A DNA stretch of 64,000 nt from DATBLE01 sp046734335. GTDB taxonomy: Bacteria; Actinomycetota; Thermoleophilia; Gaiellales; Gaiellaceae. Location: assembly GCA_046734335.1 (NCBI GenBank), contig JBKPRA010000053.1:83076-147075 (forward strand), read 5' to 3'. A model generated the notes under the pieces. It made no database searches. It was not told the DNA's origin and worked only from the letters and a program-made list of their open reading frames with translations. The stretch's first letter is position 1, and every line of letters starts with the position of its first letter. Made by a program: the position numbers and the translations under genes. Positions 1 to 7,661 of the stretch are shown here, in pieces.

Positions 1-1
1 C

Positions 2-274
2 TACGACTCGCAGCTGGAGGAAGGCTGCGCCTTCGAGGAGTTGGTCTCGTTCCACGGGGGACTCGGCGGCCCTCAGACGCGCCCGTTCGTCCTCTACCCG
101 GCCGAGCTGCCCGCGCCAGATGGCGCGATCGTCGGCGCCGCCGCCGTGCACGGCCTGCTCGCCGGGTGGCGTCGCACGCTCCAGGGCGACGATGCCATCC
201 CGCTTCGGGCTGCGGCAGCTGCCAACGAGGTGGGGGACGGGACGGATCCCGTCCCCGAGACGGTCTCGAGCTAA
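2..274 (+). CDS. C-terminal end of alkaline-phosphatase-superfamily membrane protein (partial)
   Basis: Only the last 90 residues are present; the frame is open from base 2 and stops at TAA 272-274. The segment SFHGGLGGPQTRPF followed by LYP resembles the C-terminal end of the type I phosphodiesterase/nucleotide pyrophosphatase domain of actinobacterial membrane proteins whose N-terminal half is holin-like. That assignment rests on family memory of this Gly-rich motif, because the catalytic part lies outside the window. The stop overlaps by 3 bases the stop of the convergent SHOCT gene, so the two transcription units meet tail to tail with no spacer. Confidence 0.6.
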   Translation, partial: YDSQLEEGCAFEELVSFHGGLGGPQTRPFVLYPAELPAPDGAIVGAAAVHGLLAGWRRTLQGDDAIPLRAAAAANEVGDGTDPVPETVSS

Positions 275-651
275 GCCAGGGCCTTGGCTTTGAGCTGGTC
301 GAACTCGGCCTGGGTGATCGTGCCGGCGTCGAGGAGCTCCTTCGCCTTGGCGATCTGGTCGGCGCTGCCGCCCGCGACGCTTTGCACGTACTGATCGAAC
401 TGCTGCTGCGACTGCTGCGCGTCCTTCGCCTGGCGCTCGGCGATCCCGTGCCCGTTGACGATCAGGTAGGCGATCAGCCCGATCAGCGGGAAGAACAGGA
501 TGAAGAGCAGCCACAGGGCTTTCTTGCCGCCGTGGATGTCGTGCCGCCGGAAGACGTCCACGATGATGCTGAACAGCATCAGGAAGTAGACGACCATGAA
601 GAAGATCACGATCAGCGACCACAGGAAGGTCAGAAAGCCGGTAGCGAGCAT
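271..651 (-). CDS. PLDc_N/SHOCT-domain membrane protein
   Basis: A 126-residue protein with two membrane segments (about 4-32 and 46-65) separated by a short HGGKKALW loop, which is the phospholipase D N-terminal-like (PLDc_N) two-helix module. It ends in a SHOCT domain (about 97-126: DQIAKAKELLDAG then ITQAEFDQLK). Such small proteins are common in actinobacteria. SHOCT is thought to mediate oligomerisation or membrane association, and no catalytic function is known or visible. The gene is transcribed toward the phosphodiesterase-like gene and ends in a 3-base tail overlap with it. It is likely a separate unit from the upstream metallo-hydrolase operon. Confidence 0.8.
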   Translation of the reverse strand: MLATGFLTFLWSLIVIFFMVVYFLMLFSIIVDVFRRHDIHGGKKALWLLFILFFPLIGLIAYLIVNGHGIAERQAKDAQQSQQQFDQYVQSVAGGSADQIAKAKELLDAGTITQAEFDQLKAKALA

Positions 652-694
652 GCGATTCCTTTCGGGGGGTTAGGGCGACGCCGCCGCGATCGTA

Positions 695-1417
695 CTAGTC
701 GAGCGCCAGCGTGTCCTCGACCCCGAGGATCCGGACGGCCACCTCTGGCGCCAGCTCGGCGGCGGCGCGCGCGAACGCCTCTGCCGGGCCGGCCGACGGC
801 TCCGGTTGTCGACCGACCCGGTAGGTGCCCCAGTGGATCGGGACGGCCACCGTCGGTCGTAGTAGGGCCAGCGCGGCTGCCGCGCGATGTGGGTCGAGGT
901 GGCCGGGCCCGAGCTTCTTTCCCCAGCCCGCCACCGGCAGCAGCGCGACGTCGAGCGGTGCGAACGCCGCCATCCCGGCGAAGAGATCGGTGTCACCTGC
1001 GAAGTAGATGGCCCTGGAGCCGCGCAGGACGTACCCGAGCGCGGGCCCGCTCGCGCCTCCGGGCCGACGGCGTCCGTCGTGGTCTGCCTCGACCGCGTCG
1101 ACCTGGAGGTCGCCGATCTGGACGCTGTCCCCGGGCTCGACCTCCCTCACATCCGCGAAGCCGCGGAGCAGCCGCGCGCCCCCGCGCGGCAGCACCACCG
1201 GCAGTTCGCGCGCGAACGTGCGCATCGAGGGCACGTCGAGATGGTCGTAGTGCAGGTGAGAGAGCAGCACGGCCGTGGCGCCCGTCGGGGGCTTCGCCGC
1301 ACGGGCGCGACGGAGATGAACCACGCGGCGGCGAAGGACCGGGTCGGTCACGACGCGCTCGCCGTCCAGGTCGACGACGACGGTCGCGTGCCCGAGCCAG
1401 GTCACCGCCCCGCTCAT
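695..1417 (-). CDS. MBL-fold metal-dependent hydrolase (UlaG/NAPE-PLD-like)
   Basis: A 240-residue metallo-beta-lactamase-fold protein. It opens with WLGHATVVVDLDGERVVTDP and has the zinc motif as SHLHYDHLD (H-x-H-x-D-H), then FAGDTDLF and a late IHWGTYR segment. This pattern is typical of the UlaG/ElaC-like branch that hydrolyses lactones or phosphodiesters rather than beta-lactams; the substrate cannot be told from sequence. It starts at ATG 1417, 12 bases after the VWA gene stop, so it is probably the last gene of the moxR operon. A role linked to the MoxR/VWA genes is only an inference from position. Confidence 0.8.
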   Translation of the reverse strand: MSGAVTWLGHATVVVDLDGERVVTDPVLRRRVVHLRRARAAKPPTGATAVLLSHLHYDHLDVPSMRTFARELPVVLPRGGARLLRGFADVREVEPGDSVQIGDLQVDAVEADHDGRRRPGGASGPALGYVLRGSRAIYFAGDTDLFAGMAAFAPLDVALLPVAGWGKKLGPGHLDPHRAAAALALLRPTVAVPIHWGTYRVGRQPEPSAGPAEAFARAAAELAPEVAVRILGVEDTLALD

Positions 1418-1429
1418 GCCGTCCCCAGG

Positions 1430-2392
1430 CTAGATGTTCCGGCGGCGCAGGACGATCGCCAGCGGGACGGCGGCCGCCACGACCAGCCAGGGCGCCAGGT
1501 CGTGCCTGGCCGTGGTCGAGCCGAGGTTCGCGGTCGGTCCGGAGCCGATCGCCCTGACGGCTGCCTGTTCGGCGCCCGCGACGTCGTCCTCCGGGTAGGC
1601 GCGCCCGTGCGTGGCGGCAAGGAAGTCGTGCAGGGTCTCGCCGGTCGCCGGAGGTGGGATGTAGGCGCTCTCCGGCTGTCCGCTCGCTCCGAAGACCCGC
1701 TCTCCGGAGCGGCCGATGCGGACGAGCACGACGGCCGTCCGCGGCTTGGCCTCGAAGCTCTTGCGGACGCCCGGCTCGTTGAAACCCGTGCTCTCCGCGT
1801 CGGTGAGGATCACGAGCAGTCGCTTCCTTGCTCCCGGCCTGAAGTAGCCCTCGAGCGGGAAGGGCGCAACAGCGTCGAAGCTCGAGATCGTCGTGCTGCT
1901 CTGGAGTCCGGGTGGCCGCTCGATTCCCAGCGACTTCTCGACGGCGGCGGCGAACGCGTTACGGTCGGTCGTCGGGAGCAGTAGTGGGAGCGGGCGGTCG
2001 GTGAACGTGCCGAGCCCCGTCGGGACGTCGCCGAGCGCGGCGCGGATGCGGAGTGCGATCCGGCGCGCGCGGTCCAGGCGCACGTCCGACTCCGCCGTCG
2101 CCGATGCGTCCATCGATCTCGACGTGTCGACGGCGACGAGCGCCTCCGCGTCGAGTCGGGCCAGGCGGGGGGTGGTGCTGCTCAGCACGGGCTGCGCCGC
2201 GGCGAGGCCCAGGGCGGCGGCGATGGCGACGACCGCTATGCGTAGCGTCCACCGTGATCTGGGCGGCGGAGCGGAGAGCCCGAGCAGTGCACGTGCGCGC
2301 TCGTTGCGCCGTTCGACCACGAGGACGAGCGCCAGCGGGACGAGCCCGGCAAGGGCGACCAGTGCGGCCGTGGGGGAGTCGAAGTGGATCAT
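1430..2392 (-). CDS. von Willebrand factor A membrane protein (BatA/BatB type)
   Basis: A 320-residue protein starting at ATG 2392, which overlaps the upstream stop as TGATG. Two N-terminal membrane segments (about 8-24 and 50-68) precede a VWA domain whose metal-ion site reads VAVDTSRSMD (DxSxS) with a later ILTDAES strand. A C-terminal membrane helix is followed by RRRN. This BatA/B layout accompanies MoxR AAA ATPases and DUF58 proteins. The family is believed to act in metallo-chaperone-like maturation or envelope stress functions, but no target is known for this branch. Co-translation with the gene before it is likely from the 1-base overlap. Confidence 0.85.
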   Translation of the reverse strand: MIHFDSPTAALVALAGLVPLALVLVVERRNERARALLGLSAPPPRSRWTLRIAVVAIAAALGLAAAQPVLSSTTPRLARLDAEALVAVDTSRSMDASATAESDVRLDRARRIALRIRAALGDVPTGLGTFTDRPLPLLLPTTDRNAFAAAVEKSLGIERPPGLQSSTTISSFDAVAPFPLEGYFRPGARKRLLVILTDAESTGFNEPGVRKSFEAKPRTAVVLVRIGRSGERVFGASGQPESAYIPPPATGETLHDFLAATHGRAYPEDDVAGAEQAAVRAIGSGPTANLGSTTARHDLAPWLVVAAAVPLAIVLRRRNI

Positions 2393-3018
2393 CAGTAGCC
2401 GTGGCCGGCCGCGGAGGAGCTCGCTCCGGCGTGCGCGGACCGCTGCAGGCGCTCGCGACCGCGGACGGACGACTTGTACGTGCTCTGCTGGTAGAGAAGC
2501 TCGAGGTTGGTCTTCGCCTGCTCGTTCGACGGGTCGAGCCTGACCGCGTCCTGGAATTCGAAGACGCTGCGGTCGATCGGGACGTTCCCGGCGGGCGCGG
2601 TGGCTGCGTCCACCAGTGCCAGAACGCCGAGCAGATTGGAGGCGGTGGACGCGCGGCGCCGGTCCGAGTCGCCGCGGATCTCGCGGGCGAGCGCCGTCTC
2701 CGCGCGGATGCGCGCCTGGCCGGCGTCGCTGGTCCGGGCGAGCTCGAGGTCGCGGGTGTAGGCGCGACGGAAGCCCAACGCTGCCCGGCGGTACGCCACG
2801 TCGTCGCCGAGTCCTAGCGCTGCTCTGGCCGGTGAGAACGGCAGAGTTTCGTCGACCGTCCACGACACGCCCGCTCTCCGAGCCGGGTCGGCTGCGGCGA
2901 CGTCGCCCGAGCGGATCACCTGCGGCCAGCGCCCGGCGTCGCGCGCGAACAGCGCCAGCGCGACCGCGAGCACGCCGCAGGCCGCGCTGGCGACCAGGAG
3001 GCCTGTCGTGCGCCTCAT
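2392..3018 (-). CDS. Small membrane-anchored protein of the moxR/VWA operon (BatC-like position)
   Basis: A 208-residue protein that starts at ATG 3018 inside an ATGA overlap with the upstream VWA gene. One N-terminal membrane helix (about 7-25) is followed by a helical region, and the segment VFEFQDAVRLDPSNEQAKTN resembles a single tetratricopeptide unit. In related Bat operons a TPR protein (BatC) sits between or next to the two VWA genes, so this could be its counterpart. Similarity is by position and the TPR-like stretch only. The C-terminus is Ser/Ala/Gly-rich and likely disordered. Confidence 0.65.
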   Translation of the reverse strand: MRRTTGLLVASAACGVLAVALALFARDAGRWPQVIRSGDVAAADPARRAGVSWTVDETLPFSPARAALGLGDDVAYRRAALGFRRAYTRDLELARTSDAGQARIRAETALAREIRGDSDRRRASTASNLLGVLALVDAATAPAGNVPIDRSVFEFQDAVRLDPSNEQAKTNLELLYQQSTYKSSVRGRERLQRSAHAGASSSAAGHGY

Positions 3019-3812
3019 GCCGCGCTCCTCCGCCTGCCCCAGACCAGCCGGCCGAGCAGGTGCTCGTTCAGGGCGAGCAGCAGCACGACGAGCACGATCA
3101 GCGCCACCAGCAGAGTCGGGAACGACCGCCTTCCGGTGTCGGCCGCTCTCAGGGTACGCAGCGTCGTTACCGAGCCGCCGGAGCCGAGGGCGTCGCGGAA
3201 GAACTGGGCGTCCTGCGGGACCGGGTTCACCGCGATCATCCGGATCGGGATCGCGTCGCGCTGGTAGTTGACGAGGCTTCGGGCGAGGTCGACCTCGTCG
3301 TTCGGGGAGTCGTCCAGATCGCTGATCAGGACGACCGAGCCCTTCTCGACGTGCGCCTGTCGCAGCATCGAGTGGGCGAGGTCGAGCGCCGCCGAGATCC
3401 GCGTCCCCGCCGAGAATGTCGCTGTCCACGGGTTCGGCCCGCTCCCTGAGAAGAAGCGCAGGAACGGCCGCAGCGCATCGGAGCGCGTGCCGATGGGCAA
3501 CGCCTGATACGCGGTGTCGGAGAAAAGCACGAGCCCGAGCCGCCGGCCCGAGTCGGCAAAGTCGTGCAGGGTCTGCTCGATCAGCTTCGAGTTGGCGTAG
3601 GAGACGCTCCAGGAGAGGTCGAGCGCGATCACCGGGCTCCGGCCCGACTCCAGGAACGAGTCCGTCCGGGGGTGGTGTCGCGTGAGCAGGAAGGCCACGA
3701 CCAGACCCGCGACGAGGACCACGGCGAGGACGGCCCGTACGACCAGCGTCCACCACGCACTGCCGGAGAGTGCAGCCGGGGAAGAGAGCGGGATCGACGG
3801 CGTCCTGCTCAT
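3015..3812 (-). CDS. von Willebrand factor A membrane protein (second copy)
   Basis: A 265-residue protein with a membrane segment at about 22-42, a VWA domain with metal-binding motif ALDLSWSVSY (DxSxS) and VVLISDLDDS, and a second membrane helix near 232-250, ending in a basic tail. Start ATG 3812 overlaps the stop of the preceding 293-residue protein, and its own stop overlaps the next start (ATGA). Two VWA proteins in one moxR operon are typical of BatA/BatB-type systems. The MIDAS residues look intact, so metal-dependent ligand binding is expected. The partner is not known. Confidence 0.85.
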   Translation of the reverse strand: MSRTPSIPLSSPAALSGSAWWTLVVRAVLAVVLVAGLVVAFLLTRHHPRTDSFLESGRSPVIALDLSWSVSYANSKLIEQTLHDFADSGRRLGLVLFSDTAYQALPIGTRSDALRPFLRFFSGSGPNPWTATFSAGTRISAALDLAHSMLRQAHVEKGSVVLISDLDDSPNDEVDLARSLVNYQRDAIPIRMIAVNPVPQDAQFFRDALGSGGSVTTLRTLRAADTGRRSFPTLLVALIVLVVLLLALNEHLLGRLVWGRRRSAA

Positions 3813-4690
3813 TCGACTCCGTCCACACTCTCGACCTCGGTGGCAAAGTCCCCGGCCGATCGCGGGGTCGGCGGTTCGGACGACCACGCGAGCCGCCGGG
3901 CAGTGTCGGCTTCCATGGGCCGCTCCACCGCGCGGAGCTCCCGGCCGAGCCACCCGAGAGCCTTGCGGCGCTCCTCTGGCTGGCCGTTCGCGGTGCTCGC
4001 CCGAACCGCTTGCAGCGCCTGGGCGAGTCGCGACGCCGACGGGCCTCCCTTGCCCACGGCGTGTGGTCGCAGGGCGATCCAGGCAAGAGTGACGGCTGCC
4101 ACCGCGAGCAGGGCGGCCAGGCCGACCGCGAGCACCCTCAGGGTGTCCGGCGCGATGCGGTAGCTCGGCGCGGGCAGGGAAGTGTCGAAACGCAGGCTCG
4201 ACACCGGGTGGTGTCGCTGGGCGTCGGTCACCCGCGAAACCAGCTGGTACGGGGCCCACCGGATCTGCTGGTTGACGAGCTGGCCGTCGCGCGTGCGGTA
4301 CGAGACCAGCGCCGGCGGGAAGCGGCGGGCGACGCGCGCGGCTTGGGGCGTGCACCCGGGCAGCAGGCACTCGAGGACGTAGCGGTACGAGAGCAGCTTC
4401 CCGGCGCCTGATGTCCGCTTCAGTGTCGCGCCGACTATCCGGTTCAGCCCGAAGCGGGGGCGAACCTCGACCGAGCCGACGTCGACTTTCCGGGGATCGA
4501 CCACGACGTCGAGCCGTGCGCCCAGCCGGTCGCCGAAAGAGACGGCCGAGGGTGACACCGACGCCGTCGCCTCAATCGGCTGCGCCGGCTGCGCCTCGTC
4601 GCCGCCCCCCGGCCGCCAGCCCAGCGCCACGAACAGGACGAGCAGGACGGCCAGGACTGCCGCGTAGAGGATCCAGACCCGGCTCCTCAT
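3809..4690 (-). CDS. Membrane protein of the moxR operon, function unknown
   Basis: A 293-residue protein with an N-terminal membrane helix (about 5-23), an extracytoplasmic region of about 150 residues containing the pair CLLPGC, a second helix (about 184-207) and a cytoplasmic helical tail. Its place between DUF58 and VWA genes and its two-helix design with an outside beta-rich domain are reminiscent of BatD-like proteins, but it is much shorter than typical BatD and I do not recognise the domain. The two cysteines (about 108 and 113) could form a disulfide outside the cell. It overlaps both neighbours by ATGA. Confidence 0.65.
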   Translation of the reverse strand: MRSRVWILYAAVLAVLLVLFVALGWRPGGGDEAQPAQPIEATASVSPSAVSFGDRLGARLDVVVDPRKVDVGSVEVRPRFGLNRIVGATLKRTSGAGKLLSYRYVLECLLPGCTPQAARVARRFPPALVSYRTRDGQLVNQQIRWAPYQLVSRVTDAQRHHPVSSLRFDTSLPAPSYRIAPDTLRVLAVGLAALLAVAAVTLAWIALRPHAVGKGGPSASRLAQALQAVRASTANGQPEERRKALGWLGRELRAVERPMEADTARRLAWSSEPPTPRSAGDFATEVESVDGVE

Positions 4691-5607
4691 CGCCAGGCAC
4701 CCCGGCGGTACGCGATCCGGGCCTCGGCCCAGTCGATGAACGCACGGACGACGGCGCTCGGGTCGGAGTCGCCGACGACCACGTAGTCGAGGCCGAGGCT
4801 GTCGAATTCCGCCAGGAGCTCGGCGAGACGGGATTCGTGCAGCTCGCGAAGTCGGCGTGCCTCCTTGGCCGAGATCCGCACCTGCCTGACCCGGCCGGTC
4901 ACGGGATCGGCGAAGGGGACGACCAGGCCGTCCACCGATGGGAAGCTCTGCTCCCAGACCGGATCCTGTACGACGACGGGAATGGGATCCCAGCGCACGC
5001 CGAGGGCGCGGAGCCACGTCGTCGCCGCCGGGGGCGTGAGGAAGTCGGAGCAGACGAAGACGAAGGTACCGGCCGGCAGCGAACGGCGGCAGCGGCCAAG
5101 GTGGTCGAAGGCCGCCTCCAGCCCGGCTCGGTCCGCGTCGAACGGCGCCTCGCGTCCGCGTGTTTCGATCTCGGCGTACCGCGCTTTCGGCCGCGGTGCG
5201 AACCAGCAGTCGCCGCCGGCGGTGTCGAGGTAGCCCGCGAGGCCGAGCTCCTGCGCCGACGCGGCTGCGACCGCCTGCCAGATCGAATGGAGCGCGGTCG
5301 GCTTGGACAGCCAGGGCAGCTCGTCGGGGTAGAGCCCCATGGTCGGCGCGTGGTCGGCGACCACGACCGCTCGCGGCGCTTCGTCGGCGAAGTCCTCGCG
5401 GACGATGAACTCGGCCGTGCCGCGAATCGACGACAGCCGGGCGGAGAGCTTCCAGTCGATCAGGCCCGGGTCGTCGCCGGGAACGTACGAACGGGTGGTG
5501 GCGACGCTCGAGCCGATCCCACGCCGCGCGGCACGCAGACGGCCGAAAGCCGAGCCGACCGGGCGCCAGCGTGGGACGAGCGGGAAGCTCAGCTCGGCGA
5601 CGTCCAC
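4687..5607 (-). CDS. DUF58 domain-containing protein
   Basis: A 306-residue protein. The diagnostic DUF58 block is YVPGDDPGLIDWKLSAR (about 40-56), followed by a VWA-like fold with VVVADHAPTM and FVCSDFLTPP. I chose GTG 5607, where the reading frame first makes a DUF58-like N-terminus; it overlaps the end of moxR by 19 bases. DUF58 proteins almost always sit next to MoxR ATPases and are thought to be their adaptor or substrate. No membrane helix is seen, unlike many longer DUF58 proteins. The exact start is less certain than the identity. Confidence 0.8.
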   Translation of the reverse strand: MDVAELSFPLVPRWRPVGSAFGRLRAARRGIGSSVATTRSYVPGDDPGLIDWKLSARLSSIRGTAEFIVREDFADEAPRAVVVADHAPTMGLYPDELPWLSKPTALHSIWQAVAAASAQELGLAGYLDTAGGDCWFAPRPKARYAEIETRGREAPFDADRAGLEAAFDHLGRCRRSLPAGTFVFVCSDFLTPPAATTWLRALGVRWDPIPVVVQDPVWEQSFPSVDGLVVPFADPVTGRVRQVRISAKEARRLRELHESRLAELLAEFDSLGLDYVVVGDSDPSAVVRAFIDWAEARIAYRRGAWR

Positions 5608-6638
5608 CTCGCCGCCCCGTGCGCCCCTGTGCCGTCGGCGAGGTCGGGCGGCGGCGCCACCGCAACGCAGCGTCCGTAGACCTCGTTCACGATCTCGTCC
5701 CGGGAGCGGCCTCGCGACTCGGCGATGAACGTCGGAGAGAAGACGAGCCGGTGCCCTAGGACGGGGGTGAACATGTGCTCGACGTCGTCGGGGGTCGTGT
5801 AGGCCCTCCCGTCGAGCAACGCCCACGCACGGGAGGCGCGCTCCAGCGCGAGGCTGCCGCGCACCGAGCCGCCGATCGACATCTCGGGGAGCTCGCGGGT
5901 CGCACGGACGAGCTTGATGGTCCAGCGGCGGACCAGCTCGTCCACGTAGATGGCTCCGAGCGACGCTTCCAGGCGGTCGAGCTCGGCGACGCTCACCACG
6001 GGCTGGAGCCGGTCCAGCGGGTGGCCATCCTGCTGGTCGAGGACGACCGCGAGCTCGTCTTCCTCGCCCGGGTAGCCGAGCCGCGCCTTCAGGAAGAAAC
6101 GGTCGAGCTGGGCCTCCGGCAGTGGGAAGACGCCCTCGAACTCGATCGGGTTCTCGGTCGCCAGCACGAGGAACGGCTGTGGGAGCACGTATGTCTGCCC
6201 GTCGATCGTCACCTGGCGCTCAGCCATCGCCTCGAGCAGGGCCGACTGGGTCTTCGGCATCGCCCGGTTGATCTCGTCGACGAGGACGACGTTCGCGAAC
6301 AGCGGCCCTCGGCGGAACTCGAAGTCGCGGAGCTTCTGGTCGTAGATGTTCACTCCGGTCACGTCCGAGGGCTGCAGGTCGGGCGTGCACTGGATGCGCG
6401 CAAAGGCGGTGTCCTCGACGCTGCGCGCGATCGCGCGGGCCAGGACTGTCTTGCCGGTGCCGGGAACATCCTCGAACAGGACGTGCCCGTGGCAGGCGAG
6501 CGCGGCCAGGACCAGCTTGATCTCGTCGTGCTTGCCGCGCAGCACCCGTTCGACGTTTCTGAGCAGGCGTCCGGCGATCTCGACCGCGTCTGCGAGCTGC
6601 TCCTCGTCTGTGGCCTGCCGCTCGAGCTCCGTGCTCAC
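5589..6638 (-). CDS. MoxR-family AAA+ ATPase
   Basis: A 349-residue AAA+ ATPase. Visible motifs are Walker A EDVPGTGKTVLA (about 57-68), Walker B VVLVDEINRA, the sensor region LVLATENPIE and arginine-finger region PEAQLDRFF, then the lid with YTTPDDVEHM. MoxR proteins are chaperone-like ATPases that act with VWA and DUF58 partners, exactly the neighbours here. It is the first gene of the minus-strand operon that runs down to the metallo-hydrolase. A 10-bp hairpin lies 31 bases upstream of its start. Confidence 0.93.
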   Translation of the reverse strand: MSTELERQATDEEQLADAVEIAGRLLRNVERVLRGKHDEIKLVLAALACHGHVLFEDVPGTGKTVLARAIARSVEDTAFARIQCTPDLQPSDVTGVNIYDQKLRDFEFRRGPLFANVVLVDEINRAMPKTQSALLEAMAERQVTIDGQTYVLPQPFLVLATENPIEFEGVFPLPEAQLDRFFLKARLGYPGEEDELAVVLDQQDGHPLDRLQPVVSVAELDRLEASLGAIYVDELVRRWTIKLVRATRELPEMSIGGSVRGSLALERASRAWALLDGRAYTTPDDVEHMFTPVLGHRLVFSPTFIAESRGRSRDEIVNEVYGRCVAVAPPPDLADGTGAHGAARWTSPS

Positions 6639-6668
6639 AGCAAGATTATGGCCACGGCGCGGCCTCGC

Positions 6669-6698
6669 CTCGGGGACAGGCCCATACGTGTCCCCGAG
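6669..6698 (-). other. 10-bp hairpin upstream of moxR
   Basis: CTCGGGGACA (6669-6678) and its exact reverse complement TGTCCCCGAG (6689-6698) enclose a 10-base loop. It lies between the moxR start and the bidirectional-looking hairpin at 6726-6759. No T-run follows on either strand, so it is more likely a leader structure or protein-binding dyad than a terminator. Confidence 0.5.
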
Positions 6699-6725
6699 AC
6701 GTCAGATCGGCCGACGAGTTAGTCA

Positions 6726-6759
6726 GCAGGGCGGACAGGCATTTGCCTGTCCGCCCTGC
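6726..6759 (-). terminator. Strong hairpin after the collagen-like gene
   Basis: A perfect 15-bp stem (GCAGGGCGGACAGGC, 6726-6740; complement 6745-6759) with a 4-base loop begins 14 bases beyond the stop of the collagen-like gene at 6773. No long U-run follows, as is common for high-GC actinobacterial terminators. It would end transcription of that gene before moxR. Confidence 0.75.
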
Positions 6760-6772
6760 CAGAGCAGCGGTC

Positions 6773-7543
6773 CTAGGTGACGCGGACGCGCTCGACGGCG
6801 AGGGTCCAGTCGTCGTAGCGCAGTGTGGCCCCGGAGTTGGTGGTGGACACCTCGACCCTGACGGTGTGCGTCCCGGCGCTCAGCGTCGGACTGATCCGCA
6901 CGATCGCGTGCTGGGCCTGCGTGTTCGCTGTGTGTTCCGATCCCGTGGGCCCGTTGCTGTCGAACGTCGCATCCGAGCCGGTTGCCGGATCGATCTCGTT
7001 ATTGTCGACCGTGATCCGTACCAGGCAGTGTGCACCCGCGGCACTGCCGTAGCAGGCAGTCTCGGCGTTGAAGAAGACGAGGAGCTTGTCCGTCTCGTTG
7101 GCCGGGACGGTGACGTCCAGCTTCGCTGCGTCGATCGGCGTGAACGACGTCGAGTTGGTCTGGTCGTCCTTCGTTCCCGTGGTGGTCAGGACCTGGGCGA
7201 CGTACCCGGGCGCGGCGACCCCGGAGGTTCCTGCTGCACCGGCGGGACCGGCAGGACCGGTAGGGCCGGCCGGGCCGGGGAGGCCACGTGGACCTGCGGG
7301 AATCTGGCCCGCCTTGAAGTCCGTCTTCAGCAGCGAATGGTTCAGGACCTTCGACGAGTTGACCGAATTGGGCTTGAGCTCGAGCGCACCGACGCTGTTG
7401 CTCTTCAGCTGAAGCGCTCCGATGCTGTTCCTCGGAATGACGGCCTGGACGGCGGCGACGCTGGTTCCCGCCAGGGCGACCAGGAGCGCGAGACAGGCAA
7501 TGATCATCGCGGGAGACGGCCGCAGTCGGCGTAGTGTGAACAA
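6773..7543 (-). CDS. Secreted collagen-like (Gly-X-Y) protein
   Basis: A 256-residue protein. The TTG start at 7543 is chosen because GAGGAGG lies 5 bases upstream. Residues 13-33 form a signal peptide or anchor; residues 40-70 hold the repeated phrases NSIGALQLKSNSV and SVGALELKPNSV; residues 84-108 are a Gly-X-Y collagen-like stretch (GPRGLPGPAGPTGPAGP...). A C-terminal beta-rich domain of about 145 residues has DNNEIDPATGSDAT and DDWTLAVERV. Similar signal/repeat/collagen/beta layouts occur in Thermoleophilia surface proteins. The function, perhaps surface adhesion, is inference. The gene has its own terminator. Confidence 0.8.
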   Translation of the reverse strand: MFTLRRLRPSPAMIIACLALLVALAGTSVAAVQAVIPRNSIGALQLKSNSVGALELKPNSVNSSKVLNHSLLKTDFKAGQIPAGPRGLPGPAGPTGPAGPAGAAGTSGVAAPGYVAQVLTTTGTKDDQTNSTSFTPIDAAKLDVTVPANETDKLLVFFNAETACYGSAAGAHCLVRITVDNNEIDPATGSDATFDSNGPTGSEHTANTQAQHAIVRISPTLSAGTHTVRVEVSTTNSGATLRYDDWTLAVERVRVT

Positions 7544-7661
7544 GAGGACCTCCTCTGGGCGTTGGCTTGTACAGCTCGGCTGCCGGTTCGGCGTCCCTTT
7601 CCTCCGACCCCGAACGGCGAAACGGCGCCGCGATCCTAGCTCTGGCTTGTAAGGACGCCGT

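Noticed and set aside
166..1557. Long open frames opposite the MBL, moxR, oxidase and cell-wall genes
   Set aside because: They lie antisense to strongly supported genes, are extremely Arg/Pro/Ala-rich and show no family motifs; they are a by-product of high GC.
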